Positions 7,756 through 20,700 of a stretch of 38,030 nucleotides of DNA are shown here, piece by piece. Each line of letters begins with the position of its first letter. Position 1 is the stretch's first letter. A program made the translations under genes and the position numbers. A model generated the notes under the pieces. That model saw only the letters and a program-made list of their open reading frames with translations, searched no databases and was not told the origin of the DNA. Source of the DNA: Stieleria tagensis (lineage in GTDB: Bacteria > Planctomycetota > Planctomycetia > Pirellulales > Pirellulaceae); assembly GCF_024129865.1 (NCBI RefSeq), contig NZ_JAMYFE010000125.1:1-38030 (forward strand). The letters run 5' to 3'.

Positions 7756-10700
7756 ATGCATCGACACCTTAGCCCGATCTTGATCTTACTGGTTTTGGCG
7801 GCGGTTGTACCTGCGAACGAACCGATCGAGTTCAACCGGGACATTCGTCCGATCCTAAGTGACAATTGTTTTTTCTGTCATGGGTTTGACCAAGAGAATC
7901 GCAAAGCGGGTCTACGGCTTGATACGTTTGCCGGCGCCACGGAAATCGATTCGATCGTTCCTGGTCGACCGGAAGAGTCGGAACTGGTCCGTCGATTAAT
8001 CTCTACGGACGAGAGTGAAGTGATGCCACCGCCCGAGACTGAGAAGCAGCTCACCAATGACCAACTGGATTTGATCCGCCGCTGGATCAAGCAGGGAGCG
8101 GAGTACCAACAGCATTGGGCATGGAGTGAGTTGCGTCGACCAGCGGTCCCCGCCATCGATGGCGTGCCGGGAACCATATCCGACACCAGCGCTGCGGCCC
8201 AGCCTCCGACGGCCCAGCAGCCGACTGCCGCGACTGCGATCGATGCGTTTCTGGCGTCCGATTGGCAACAGCAACAGGCTCAACCAGTCGACCTTGCAAC
8301 GCCCCGAGAGCGACTGCGTCGTCTGAGTTATGACCTGCGTGGGCTGCCGCCGACGCCGACGGAGGTCGCGCGTTTTGAGTCTGATCCCACTGACAAAGCA
8401 TTTGCCCAGCAACGTGATGAATGGATGTCGGAAGTTGCTTATGCCGAGCACCAAGCGGTGCGTTGGCTAGATCTGGTGCGGTGGGCGGACACCAGTGGAT
8501 TTGTCAGTGACGAACCGATCGCATCGGGCGCCTATCGAAAGTGGATCATCGAATCGTTTCGTCGCAACCAACCCTTCGACCAATTTTCAATCGAACAGTT
8601 GGCGGGCGATCTGTTGCCAGCCCCCACCGACGACCAGCTGATTGCATCGGGATACAACCGCATCGTCAATACGAATTGCGAAGCCGGCGCGATCGAAACC
8701 GAGCAGCTGTATAAACTAAAAGGCGAACATGTCCGCGCCGTTGGTACCGTTTGGATGGGCATGACGACAGGCTGTGCGGAATGCCACGACCACAAATTTG
8801 ATCCGATCTCTGCCAAAGACTACTACAGCTTGGCGGCCTTTTTTGATGACTTGGTGGAAGCCGGTGTTTATACGCCCGGGGACCGCCGTGAACCCTTGCA
8901 TTATGTCCACAATGAATCGACCGATCGCCAACGCGATCGGGATCTCGTCGAGAAAATCACAGGGCTGCAGGAAACGATTGCCAACAAGTCGACCGACGAC
9001 CAGGCAGATTGGGAACAACAGATCCGTGAACAACTTAGCGACAAGACGACACGTTCAGAATTCGTTTGGGCTGCGGCAGCCTTGCCAGCGCCGCGAGTGC
9101 TGGAAGGCACCTATTCGATGCGGTCCATTGATGGACGTCGCTGCCGCGAAACGGTGGCCGACGAGAACGAATTCCGGCGTCATCATGCAGCCGAATTCAT
9201 CACCGGTTATGTCAAACCAGGAGCTCAGAAAACCGATGGTTCTCAAGATGCCTGGTTCGTCGATGTTTGGATTGATCCACAGCACCGCCCCGACATGCTG
9301 GGCTTTCAAATCTCCAACGGACGCTACGGCAGACTTGGCTGGAACACCGGTAATTACGAAACCTATTACTGGGGCCAAGACACGACGGGAAAACTAGCCA
9401 ACGAACATGCCTGGAGCGATCCAGATCGAGTCAAACGCATGGGTGATCTACCAGTCGAATCGGGCTGGGTACGCCTGAGCGTTTCGCTGGACGATCTGTT
9501 GCCGGCGGCCAGAGGCCAAGCCTTTGAATCAACCGGGATGGCATGGTTGCAATCAGGCGGGCGCATCGGTTGGGGTGACAGCGGTTTGACACTGCGCCAC
9601 GACAAAGTGACCGCGTTGCAACTCGGCGAGACCGCGGTCCGCAAATGGTGGAGCAAACCGGTGAATCGACAGGTCTACGAGCGCCGAACCGATTTTGTCG
9701 CATCGGCGCTGCGAACCGATATCGCAAAACGTGATCCGCTGGAACAATCAATCGTGATCGATGCCTTTCGGGAGCAAACGCAACCGGAGCAGATGGCAGA
9801 ACTGCGATTGTTGGAATCGGAACTCTTTCGCATTCGATCCGCGGCAATGCCGGTGTTGGTTTCTAAACAGTCCGATCACCCAAAAACCACTCGGCTACTT
9901 CACCGAGGTGATTATCAAGACGAAACCGGACCGGTTGTTTCCGCTGCAATCCCTGAATTCTTGTCGGCTGAACACTCGCCATCCTCGCAACCGATGACGC
10001 GATTGGATCTAGCACAGTGGCTGTTTTCAGATCAGAACCCTCTCACTGCACGAGTCTTTGTCAACCGACTGTGGCACCAGTTTTACGGTCGCGGAATCAG
10101 CGAGACGCTGGAGGATTCGGGAACCCAAGGCGACTGGCCTTCCAACCTGGCATTGCTAGATTGGCTGGCCTGTGAGTTTCGCGACAGCGGCTGGGACCGC
10201 GATCACATGGTCCGATTGTTGACCTCGACACGGGCCTATCAACTGAGTTCCACGCCGAGTGGTGACTTGCAGCAGCGAGACCCAGACAACCGCTGGCATG
10301 CACGCCAAGGTCGCTATCGGTTAACCGCTGAACAAATTCGGGATTCGGCTTTGGATGTCGCCGGGCTTTTAAAAACCACTGACCAGATCCCCACCCACAG
10401 TTTCTTTCCCTACCAACCGGATCCCTATTGGACGCGATCTGACAAGGTCATGTATGGCAGTCGCCACATGATTTGGGAGACAAGTCCCGACAGCAAACAG
10501 TACCGCCGCAGTGTTTACACGTTTTGGAAGCGACAAAACATTCATCCGACGATGCTGGCGTTCGATGCGCCGACGCGTCAAGAATGCACCGCCCAGCGAA
10601 ATATTACCAATACACCGGCACAAGCACTCGCGCTGTTGAACGATCCGATTTTTGTTGAAGCGGCTCGTGTGCTGGCCATGCGAATTTGTGATTCAGCCGA

Positions 10701-10952
10701 CAGCGACGACACGCGTTTAACAGCGTTGTTTTCGCTTGCGCTTCAACGCCAGCCCGCGCCAGCCGAATCGCGTGTGCTAAAGCAGTTGTTGGCTAGCCAA
10801 CGGACACATTACGGCAACCATCCCTCCCAGGCGTCCGAGCTGGTCTCGATAGGCAACGCGCCGGCACCCTCAGCCGACTCGACCACCGAAATCGCAGCAT
10901 GGACCGCGGTGACTCGGGCAGTGATCAACCTACACGAATTCTTAAATCGATC

Positions 10953-10956
<4 letters not shown>
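7756..10956 (+). CDS. PSCyt1/DUF1549/DUF1553 planctomycete cytochrome-like protein
   Basis: A 1066-residue exported protein with the domain order typical of planctomycetes. A signal peptide (MHRHLSPILILLVLAAVVPA) is followed by a PSCyt1 cytochrome-c-like domain with the heme motif CFFCH at about residues 38-42. DUF1549 starts near 165 and contains the second CxxCH-type motif CAECHDHKFDP at about 339. A middle region near 480-590 is rich in Trp and Tyr and may bind ligand. DUF1553 runs from about 750 to the end (LFVNRLWHQFYGRG-type sequence and TPAQALALLNDP). Such proteins are abundant in marine planctomycetes, usually beside DUF1501 genes, and are thought to act in the periplasm in degradation of complex substrates. 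The biochemical role is not established. Its TGA overlaps the ATG of the DUF1501 gene, so the two are probably translationally coupled. Confidence 0.93.
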
Positions 10957-12362
<1,406 letters not shown>

Positions 12363-12390
12363 CGCCCCCGCACAACAGCGTTGCCGTAAA

Positions 12391-12408
12391 GGATCTTGCT
12401 GAAGATCC
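12391..12408. terminator. Stem-loop after the DUF1501 gene
   Basis: GGATCTT (12391-12397) and AAGATCC (12402-12408) form a perfect 7-bp stem with the 4-base loop GCTG, about 30 bases after the stop codon. C residues rather than T follow, so it is a weak candidate terminator or an mRNA 3'-end stabiliser. Confidence 0.4.
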
Positions 12409-12587
12409 CCCACACGCCATGGATCGTTGACAAGGTCCACTACCAAAAGACTGGCAGCGTCAGTGCCCCAGTGCCTTGCGGCGACGTGTTAAACTGTCGG
12501 GCCAACACGGCTGGCGATTCGTGACATCGGAATGGTGTTGCAGGTTGCCAAGGCGTGATTCTGACGCGACACAAAAGGAACAATTTG

Positions 12588-14078
12588 ATGCGAGCCAAAC
12601 AGCGGATTCAGATGACACGCCGATTGACGTTTTATGCAGGCCTGTCAGCGGCGGCGATGATCGGATTCATGATCGGTGGCAACCAACCGGTCGCTGCAGC
12701 GGATTCCGATGCAAAATTGTTTCGCGCCGGAGCCGCCAAGGTCGAAATCAAGACGCCGATGGGAATGCCCATCGTTGGAAATTGGGATTCGCCTCCGGCG
12801 ACCCATATTCACGATGAACTGCACGTTCGTTGTTTGGTGTTGAATGACGGTCAAACCAGTCTCGCCTTTGCAATCTGTGACAACGTCGGAATCCCGCGCG
12901 AAGTGTTTGATGCGGCGCGAAAGTTTATTCAGGCAGAGACAAACGTGGCGGCCGAAAATGTGTTGATGTCGGCGACCCACACGCACAGCGGTGTGTCCGC
13001 CCGAGAAACCCGCGTCGTGGATGGCCAGCAGGTACTGAGCGCTTACCAGCAACTGCTGGCGCGGCGGATCGCAGATGCGGTCGCCAAAGCGGAACAGCGT
13101 TTGCAACCGGCGAAAATCGCTTGGGGAGGTGTGGATTTGCCGTCGGAGGTCCATAACCGACGGTGGTATGTCAGCGATGATAAATTGCTTGCCAATCCGT
13201 TTGGTGGTGTCGACAAAGTTCGCATGAATCCGCCTCGCGGAAGCGATGCATTGATGAAACCGGCCGGACCGATCGACCCCGAAGTTTCGTTCATTAGCGT
13301 GCAGTCCGTTGACAACAAACCACTGGCGTTGTTGGCCAACTATTCGCTGCACTATGTCGGTGGCGTACCCAAGGGCGATGTATCCGCCGACTACTTCGCA
13401 GCCTTCTCCGAGAAAATCGGTGGTTTGCTAGGTGCTAGCGATTCAAATTCGGAATTCGTCGGCATCATGACCAACGGTACCAGTGGCGACATCAACAACA
13501 TTCGTTTTGCAGAGAAAAACAGCAGCTCCAGTGAACCGTACCAGCGGATCGACGAAGTCTCCGATCTGGTTGCCGCCAAGGTCGCTGCGGCATGCGAATC
13601 TCTGGACTACCAAGATTGGGTTCCACTGGGCGCGGCCCATGCGGAACTGACGTTGGCGATGCGAAAACCAGACGCTCAGATGCAACGTTATTTCGCCAGC
13701 TTGCTGGAACCGGGACGCGATCCGGCCAGCATCCATCGCCACGCAAAAACCTACTCGCAGCGAGTCAAGCGATTGCAGGAAGGCCCCGACGAAACAACGA
13801 TCCTGCTGCAAGCCTTTCGGATAGGTGATTTGTCGGTGATGTCGATTCCCTTTGAAGTCTTCGCGGAAACCGGATTGGATCTGAAACAGCGCAGTCCGTT
13901 TGCAGACGCGTTCACGATTGAATTGGCCAACGGCAGCTATGGCTATCTGCCCACACCGGCCCAACACAAACTCGGCGGCTATGAGACGTGGATGGGAACC
14001 AATCGGGTCCAGCGTGATGCGTCCGACAAGATTTCAGATGTCCTGCTTTCTTTGTCACAGCAGATCAACCAACAATGA
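12588..14078 (+). CDS. Neutral/alkaline non-lysosomal ceramidase-like exported hydrolase
   Basis: About 496 residues, resembling the N-terminal catalytic domain of neutral ceramidases (zinc amidases of sphingolipids). Visible motifs are AAKVEIKTPMGMP near the start, the metal-site segment SATHTHSGVS, SLHYVGG, the GTSGDINN segment (family form GTCGDxNP), and NGSYGYLPT near the end. A signal anchor (LTFYAGLSAAAMIGFMIGG) indicates export. The ATG at 12588 is preferred over 12555 because AAAAGGAAC lies at good spacing before it. Many bacterial homologues of this domain are not shown to be ceramidases, so the substrate is open. It is short compared with full ceramidases and lacks their C-terminal Ig-like domain. 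Its stop overlaps the next start by ATGA, tying it to the heme protein gene. Confidence 0.8.
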   Translation: MRAKQRIQMTRRLTFYAGLSAAAMIGFMIGGNQPVAAADSDAKLFRAGAAKVEIKTPMGMPIVGNWDSPPATHIHDELHVRCLVLNDGQTSLAFAICDNVGIPREVFDAARKFIQAETNVAAENVLMSATHTHSGVSARETRVVDGQQVLSAYQQLLARRIADAVAKAEQRLQPAKIAWGGVDLPSEVHNRRWYVSDDKLLANPFGGVDKVRMNPPRGSDALMKPAGPIDPEVSFISVQSVDNKPLALLANYSLHYVGGVPKGDVSADYFAAFSEKIGGLLGASDSNSEFVGIMTNGTSGDINNIRFAEKNSSSSEPYQRIDEVSDLVAAKVAAACESLDYQDWVPLGAAHAELTLAMRKPDAQMQRYFASLLEPGRDPASIHRHAKTYSQRVKRLQEGPDETTILLQAFRIGDLSVMSIPFEVFAETGLDLKQRSPFADAFTIELANGSYGYLPTPAQHKLGGYETWMGTNRVQRDASDKISDVLLSLSQQINQQ

Positions 14079-17050
14079 GAATGAAAGCTCCATTAACATT
14101 CGTTGTTCTGTTCCTGGCCCCTTTCTGTTTGCCGATCGCGATCGAGCAGGGAATCGCCCAGGAGATCCCCAAACAGACGATGAGTGCTCCGCTGGATCAT
14201 TCGCCCGATCGGACTGCAACGCATTTGCAGGTACGCGACGGTTTCACAGTTCGCTTGGCTGTGGCTGAACCTGACGTGATCGATCCCGTCTCGGCCGCCT
14301 GGGGGATCGATGGCAAATTGTGGGTGGTCGAGATGCCCGACTACCCGCATCCACGTCCAGATCAAACGGAGCTCCACGGGCGAATCCGTGTGCTGAGTGA
14401 CCGAGATGCGAGCGGTCGATTCCAGCAAGCCACAACGTTTGCCAGCGGATTGGATTTTGCCACCGGGATCCTGCCCTGGCGTGACGGTGCGATCGTCACG
14501 CTAGCCGGCCAAATTGTGTTCCTGCAGGATACCGATGGCGACGGAAAATCCGATTCCCAGCAAGTCTGGTTCTCCGGCTTCACCATCGACAATGAACAAT
14601 TGCGTGCCAATCATCCGACGCTTGGTCCCGATGGATTGGTCTACGTTGCCGGTGGGCTGCGCGGAGGCCAAATCACGGCCGCCTCCGACCGATTTAACGC
14701 TCGTACGAAACCGATCAGTTTGCAAAACCGCGACTTCTACTTCGATCCGCACGGTGGCGACTGGGGCACCGTTTCGGGGAAAAGCCAGCATGGGTTGACC
14801 ATTGACGATTTCAATCGACGCATTGGATGCAGCAATCGAAATCCGGCGATCGAATCCACGATTGCTGCCGACGTGATTGACCGCGATCCCTACCTGACTG
14901 CAACCGACGGGATCGCTGACGTAGGTCGCTCGGGATTTGAATCGCATGTGGTGCCGATCAGCAACGCTTGGACCACCAGCAACCTACACGCCGGCCAGTT
15001 CAGCGCCGCCTGCGGTGTGTCAGCGCCGGGATGGAACGCCAGCAAAGATTCGGAGTGGTTACTGGTTTGCGAACCAACCGGCTCACTCGTGCAACGTCAA
15101 TCGCTACGACTGGACGGTGGAAGTTGGCACAGTGAACGCGAACACCAACCCAGCGAATGGTTGGCCTGTGCCGACGATTGGTTTCGCCCCGTCGATCTCG
15201 TCCCTGATTTTTCAAGTGCCGTATTGGTGGTCGACATGTCGCGCGCCGTGATCGAACACCCCCATTGGGCGCCCCCGGAATTAAAGAATCGACCCGACAC
15301 CTGGGACGGCAATGACCAGGGGCGAATCTGGCAGGTTTACGCGAACGATGCCGTTCCCCAAACCCACCCAGTAGATGATGACGACGCAGCGCTTGCGGCG
15401 ATCACATCCACCGATCCACTGTTGCGCCTGTTGGCATCGGCCTACTGGTACTCTAATTACACGCCCGACTCGCTGCCCGCTGATTCGGTGATGGAGTCGC
15501 TGACAATGCAATTGGACCAAACGCAGTTGCCCAGTGGCGGTCGTGCTCGGATTGCTTGGTTGCTGAACCGTTGGGACAGACTGAGCGAGACCCAGCGGAC
15601 CCGTCTGACCAGCGACGACGATCCCAGACTACGTTCGCTAGCGGTGGGATTGCGAATGGACAACCGGCCCGACGGCGCGCCACGCTTCCAAGTCCGCCAA
15701 TTGACCACCGCTCTGAGTGACCCGGCGGTGTTGGTTCGACAATCCGCACTTCAAGGGATCGCTCTTTCAGTCGACCAGTCAATATTGGACGACGCTTTGG
15801 TTCAAGCGTTACTCACCGTTGCTCGTCGCGACAAAGATCATCCGTTGGTGCGGAAACTGTTGATGTCGATACCAGGCAGCTGTGCGGGAGATCTACTGAT
15901 GGCCGGACTGACAGGATCGCCTGGAATGCCATGGGAAGTCATGGAAGGATGGATGTTGCGAGCTGCGGCCGAATACCCGGATCGTAGCGGGGCTCGACTA
16001 GCCGACTGGATCGAGCAAGCCGACCTGGACGGGCAAGCCAACGACGCAGCGCTGGCTATGCAGCTGGTCACTGCATGGCGCAAGGGAGCCGGCACCAAGA
16101 ACCATTCGGAGCCCTGGGATGCCCAGCGCATGCGCGCCGCATTGAATCGGTTTTCTGTGATCGATCAAGTGGCATTGTTGATTGCGACCGACGACCACTA
16201 CGCGACGCCGACGCGGATGAACGCACTGGATTGGTGCCGTGCACTCGATCCGCTGCCGGCCGGGCTGAGAGCATTGGTCGAACCAGACAGCCCTCCCGCG
16301 TTGCGTGCCGCAGCCTATCGCATGCTGCTGCAACAAGACACGCAGTGGGCGCAACAATACGTGCTGGAACAGGCCAATGCGACCACACCCTCGGATCGTG
16401 CCGCAATCGTTTCAGCGGTCAAGCAGCAGCTGCCATTGGCGGTTTGGTTGTTGACCAAGATTGACAAAAACGAATTGCCACGAACCTTCGTCGATCCGGC
16501 GGCAATGGATTGGTTTCGCAATCATTCCGATTCAAAACTTGCGGCGCTGGGGAAACAGACCTTTGCGCCGCCGGGCGACGTGGCGGATGCACTGCAAAAA
16601 TACACGCCTGCGTTACAACAGATCGAAACGGCCGATGTCGTGCGGGGCAAAGCCCTGTTTGCTCAGCATTGTGCCAGCTGTCATCGCATCGAATCGGTCG
16701 GGCAGGTGGTCGGTCCTGATATTAGCGATAGCCGCACCAAAACACCTGAATCCCTGTTGGCTGCGATCCTGGATCCCAGTGCCGCGATTGATGCGTCCTT
16801 TGTCACCTACATCGTGCTGACGATCGATGGTGAAACCATCACCGGGCTGTTGGCTGGTGAATCCAGCGATGCGATCACGCTGCAACTACCCGGTGGCGAA
16901 ACCCGACGCATTGAACGTGACGAGATCGAAATTTTCCGTCCCTCCGACATTTCGCTGATGCCCAGCGGTCTGCAGCGGGTGATGGACGTCAGTCAAATGC
17001 GAGACCTGATCGGATATCTCAAACGCTGGCGTTATGCGACCACGCCGTGA
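14075..17050 (+). CDS. Large PVC-type CxxCH heme-binding dehydrogenase-like protein
   Basis: A 991-residue exported protein. A signal peptide (MKAPLTFVVLFLAPFCLP) precedes a beta-propeller of the membrane-bound dehydrogenase/glucose-sorbosone type (VRDGFTVRLAV, WGIDGKLWVVEMPDYP, DTDGDGKSDS, DGLVYVAGG) over roughly residues 50-420. A helical, HEAT-like middle spans about 450-790. The C-terminal cytochrome domain has the heme motif CASCH at about 866-870 and the family tail GPDISDSRTKTPESLL and LLAAILDPSAAIDASF. This architecture is common in Planctomycetota and Verrucomicrobiota and probably oxidises a sugar or alcohol in the periplasm. The ATG at 14075 overlaps the previous TGA; a second ATG at 14081 is also possible. 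It is probably co-expressed with the ceramidase-like gene. Confidence 0.9.
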   Translation: MRMKAPLTFVVLFLAPFCLPIAIEQGIAQEIPKQTMSAPLDHSPDRTATHLQVRDGFTVRLAVAEPDVIDPVSAAWGIDGKLWVVEMPDYPHPRPDQTELHGRIRVLSDRDASGRFQQATTFASGLDFATGILPWRDGAIVTLAGQIVFLQDTDGDGKSDSQQVWFSGFTIDNEQLRANHPTLGPDGLVYVAGGLRGGQITAASDRFNARTKPISLQNRDFYFDPHGGDWGTVSGKSQHGLTIDDFNRRIGCSNRNPAIESTIAADVIDRDPYLTATDGIADVGRSGFESHVVPISNAWTTSNLHAGQFSAACGVSAPGWNASKDSEWLLVCEPTGSLVQRQSLRLDGGSWHSEREHQPSEWLACADDWFRPVDLVPDFSSAVLVVDMSRAVIEHPHWAPPELKNRPDTWDGNDQGRIWQVYANDAVPQTHPVDDDDAALAAITSTDPLLRLLASAYWYSNYTPDSLPADSVMESLTMQLDQTQLPSGGRARIAWLLNRWDRLSETQRTRLTSDDDPRLRSLAVGLRMDNRPDGAPRFQVRQLTTALSDPAVLVRQSALQGIALSVDQSILDDALVQALLTVARRDKDHPLVRKLLMSIPGSCAGDLLMAGLTGSPGMPWEVMEGWMLRAAAEYPDRSGARLADWIEQADLDGQANDAALAMQLVTAWRKGAGTKNHSEPWDAQRMRAALNRFSVIDQVALLIATDDHYATPTRMNALDWCRALDPLPAGLRALVEPDSPPALRAAAYRMLLQQDTQWAQQYVLEQANATTPSDRAAIVSAVKQQLPLAVWLLTKIDKNELPRTFVDPAAMDWFRNHSDSKLAALGKQTFAPPGDVADALQKYTPALQQIETADVVRGKALFAQHCASCHRIESVGQVVGPDISDSRTKTPESLLAAILDPSAAIDASFVTYIVLTIDGETITGLLAGESSDAITLQLPGGETRRIERDEIEIFRPSDISLMPSGLQRVMDVSQMRDLIGYLKRWRYATTP

Positions 17051-17168
17051 AGGGCTCTCAGGCCTGAAGTGGGGCGGGGAAACTTACCCGGACTTACACC
17101 CTGTGTCGTCTTGGAAAAGGACGGTGAAATCCGGCAATCGTTTCATCGACATCCCAACCGGCCAGCCA

Positions 17169-17726
17169 CTAATTCCCGCCGGGCGAGAATCCGTCGGGGC
17201 CGCCGGCCAAGGGCATGTGGTTGTAGTCGGTCACCCCCCAGGTTTCATCAGGTTGTTTTTGAAAGGTCAGGATCACTCGTCGGGGGACGCGAATGTCTTT
17301 CAGGCCGCCCTTGGTTTGACTGGCGACCACGGATGCGTCCAGGTCAACGGTGGCTTCTTCGGGAATGCTGCCGGCGACCATGTTGATCTTGATGTTGCGA
17401 ACGCGAACACGCGAAAAATCATATTGCGGCAACTCCGCCAATGCTTGTTGGCGTGTCTGACGATCGGCAATTAGCATCACCGCCATCTCGTGATCATTCA
17501 ATTCCACCGCGTGCGCTGTGGTTTGAATGATGTCCAAAATTTTCTCGCGATCGGTGTCGACCGAATTGGCGACCAAAAACACCGCGGGGATGAACAACGC
17601 CACCACCAACGCAGCGATGGCAATTCGTTTCTCGCCGGTTTGCAGCCAGCCATACAACAGCCCGGCGACCACAATTCCGATCATCACCGCCAGCATCAGC
17701 GGTTTTTCGGCAAGAATCGTCCACAT
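17169..17726 (-). CDS. Small membrane-anchored protein with extracytoplasmic or soluble tail
   Basis: A 185-residue product. Two adjacent hydrophobic helices (PLMLAVMIGIVVAGLLYGWL at about 9-28 and IAIAALVVALFIPAVFLVAN at about 35-54) form a hairpin anchor, followed by about 130 soluble residues with alternating alpha and beta character (IPEEATVDLDASV, VPRRVILTFQK, DETWGVTDYNHMPL). The soluble part has the look of an NTF2-like or small transport-associated domain, but no family is claimed. It starts at an ATG 46 bases after the SNF2 helicase stop on the same strand, so the two are probably co-transcribed. It converges with the heme protein gene across about 118 bases without an obvious terminator. 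Confidence 0.7.
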   Translation of the reverse strand: MWTILAEKPLMLAVMIGIVVAGLLYGWLQTGEKRIAIAALVVALFIPAVFLVANSVDTDREKILDIIQTTAHAVELNDHEMAVMLIADRQTRQQALAELPQYDFSRVRVRNIKINMVAGSIPEEATVDLDASVVASQTKGGLKDIRVPRRVILTFQKQPDETWGVTDYNHMPLAGGPDGFSPGGN

Positions 17727-17772
17727 GGCGGCGGCCCTCCGGGCGCAAAAAAACAGGAACGTTCGGGACTAG

Positions 17773-20700
17773 TTAGCGTGCACCGGCTTTGATCAATCGA
17801 ATCAAATCGTCGGTGTCCATTTTCGCAGCACGGTCGGTACCATCTAGCACCCCGGCAACCAATTCACGTTTGTCGGCATGCATTTCCAAGATCTGCTCTT
17901 CAATCGTATCCGCTGCCACCAATCGGTACACCGTCACCGGACGTTCTTGACCGATCCGGTGCGCTCGGTCGGTGGCCTGATCTTCGACCGCCGGATTCCA
18001 CCAAGGGTCCAGGTGGATGACGTAGTCAGCGGCGGTCAGGTTCAAACCGGTCCCACCAGCCTTCAGCGAAATCAGGAACAACTCGCCTTCGCCCGCTTGA
18101 AAGGCGTCCACGCGTCGTTGCCGTTCTTTGGCCGGCGTTGCGCCGTCTAGGTACTGGTACTTGATACCGCGTTCGTCCAACATCTCTCGCACTAATCCGA
18201 GGTGTTTGACGAATTGGCTGAAGATCAATGCGCGGTGATCGCCGTCATGCAGTTCATCGACCAGTGTGCTGAGCAACTGAAGTTTGGCACTTCCCTTGCT
18301 CCACATGCGATCGACCAAACGAGGGTGGCAGGCCAGTTGGCGCAATTTGGTCAACCAAGCCAGCGTCCGCATTCGATGCTCGCCTGGTTTCTCATTTTCC
18401 GCTCCCGACAACTCGGCCAATGCAGCGATGCGGGCGTCGTCATAGCGTTGCCGTTCTTCGGTACTGAGGTGAGCCTGCAGCGTGATCTCCGTGCGTGGCG
18501 GCAATTCGCTCAGCACCTTTTCTTTGGTTCGTCGCAAGATAAACGGACGCACCAGCCGCGCCAGTGATTCTCGCCGCTCGGGGTCCTTGTGACGTTCGAT
18601 GGGATCGGCAAAACGGTTTCGAAATCGATCCCACGACCCCAACAGACCGGGGCTGATCGTACGCAACAGACTCCACAATTCACCTAAATGGTTTTCCAAC
18701 GGCGTGCCCGACAGAGCGATGCGCCAATTGGCTTCCAAATCGCGAATCGCGCGAGAGGTTTTCGTTTGAGCGTTCTTGATAAATTGGGCTTCATCCAACA
18801 CCAACGTGTTCCAACGACGTGCGGAAAATCGTTTGGCATCACGCTGAACCAATTGGTAGCTGACGATCACCAGATTGCCCGGACCGGCCGAATCGATGAC
18901 TTGCTGACGATTCCCCTCGCGATACAACATCGGCGTCAGCGACGGCGCAAAACGCTCGGTTTCACGAACCCAGTTGTCACCCACGCTGGTCGGTGCGATC
19001 ACCAGTGCCGGCCCATCAGCGGAACGTTCCACCAGAACGCCTAGCGTTTGAACTGTTTTTCCCAATCCCATGTCGTCGGCCAAAATGCCACCGACACCCC
19101 AGCGGCTTAGACGTGCCAGCCAATGGTAGCCGTCCAGCTGGTAGTCGCGAAAATCAACGTTCAACGATTCCGGCTTGGTCGGGTGATAGTCCGCCAGCGA
19201 TTCCAAGTTTTCAACGGTCTGGCTCCAACGCGCAGCGGCCTCCACCGAAACGTCCGTCCCCAACAGTTCTTGAACGGCTGGCACGGCGGCATCGGCAACC
19301 TTAAAACTGCCCTGTTCGGCAACCAAGGTGTCGCCGAGCTGTTCCAATCGTTTGCGAAATCCGTCGCTGATTTTTGCGAACTCACGATCGCCGACGCGCA
19401 CCAGAGCACGCCGCTCGGTGACGGCTGTGAGTAGATCCGACAAATTGACGTCCCGTCCGGCGACCGTCACCGTACCGGTCAAACCGAACCAGTCTTTGGA
19501 GTCATCGATCTGCACGCGGAGCGCCGACGGAGTGATTTCACCGCGCACCCGGATGGTTTCCCCTTCCGGCCAAATCATACGTGGCGCATCGTCGCCGGCA
19601 TCGTATAGCTTTGCCAACAGATCCAGCGCCTGTTCGTCACTTTGCGCCACCCAGCGATAGGGTTCGTCCGGGGCCAGACGATTGATCCCAAATTGAGTGA
19701 TCACATCGGCCGCCTGTTCACGCTCGGCCGTCGTGTTGCGGCGCAATCGTATTGGCCCTTCGTCGGTGATCGCAGGCACGATCGCCGGTTCTTCACCGGG
19801 GCAGATCATTTCTTGGAAACGTGTATCGAACATCGCCAGCCGCACGAACATTCCGGCACCGCCACGAGGCCGCAGTTCGAGCACCAGTTCGGCTTCGACA
19901 TCTTCCATCGGGCCCGCCAACTGGTCTGGCAAATCCACTCGGACCAGCGAACCGATCTGACCGATCTTCATCGTCAATTGGTGCGCGGTTTCATCATCCA
20001 GCAAAACTTCCTGTAGATCACTCTTCAGCAGATAGGACAACAACCGAGTCGCGCGTCGGTCGCGCAGGGCGGCAACGATCAAACGATTGCCTTCGGTTTC
20101 TGCGATCAAAATCACAGGTTGCGCGGGATGCAGGTTCCCCAACACCAATTCACAGCGCGCGATGTTTAAATCGACACCGGGAACATGCAATCCGACGCGG
20201 TAGAGTGTCTTGCGTTTGGCTGGGTCGGATTCCCGCTCGATCTGCGTCTCGCCACTGCGATCTTCGTCTTCTAGCGAATCGATCTCGACCGGCTCCAACG
20301 CCACCGCGACTTCGCCATGCAGTACTTCGATGGGGGTCGCCGAGGCGTCGTCCCAAGCCACGTTGGGATGTCCGACCAACAACTCAACCGACTGGAACAA
20401 GTTGAAATGTTCCCGATTCACATCGCTACCGGGCTGAGAAACCAGCGCGGCGACTTGGCTGTCGAGCGGCGTGCCTTCGCTATTGCGCCGAAGCAATTCA
20501 AAGGCCGGCGTTTGTCGCCCTTTGGACCAACCTTTTGCATTTCGTTTCAATCGCTGAACGAACGGGTTGATACTGACCGGTCCGTAGAGCTGATTGTTAG
20601 AGATTTTGATTCGCCACTGGACCCGTGCCGTGTGGTCTTCTTCGCTGGCATGGGCCTCATCGGTCAGTTTCAAAAGTTGGCCGACAACATCACGCCCCGC

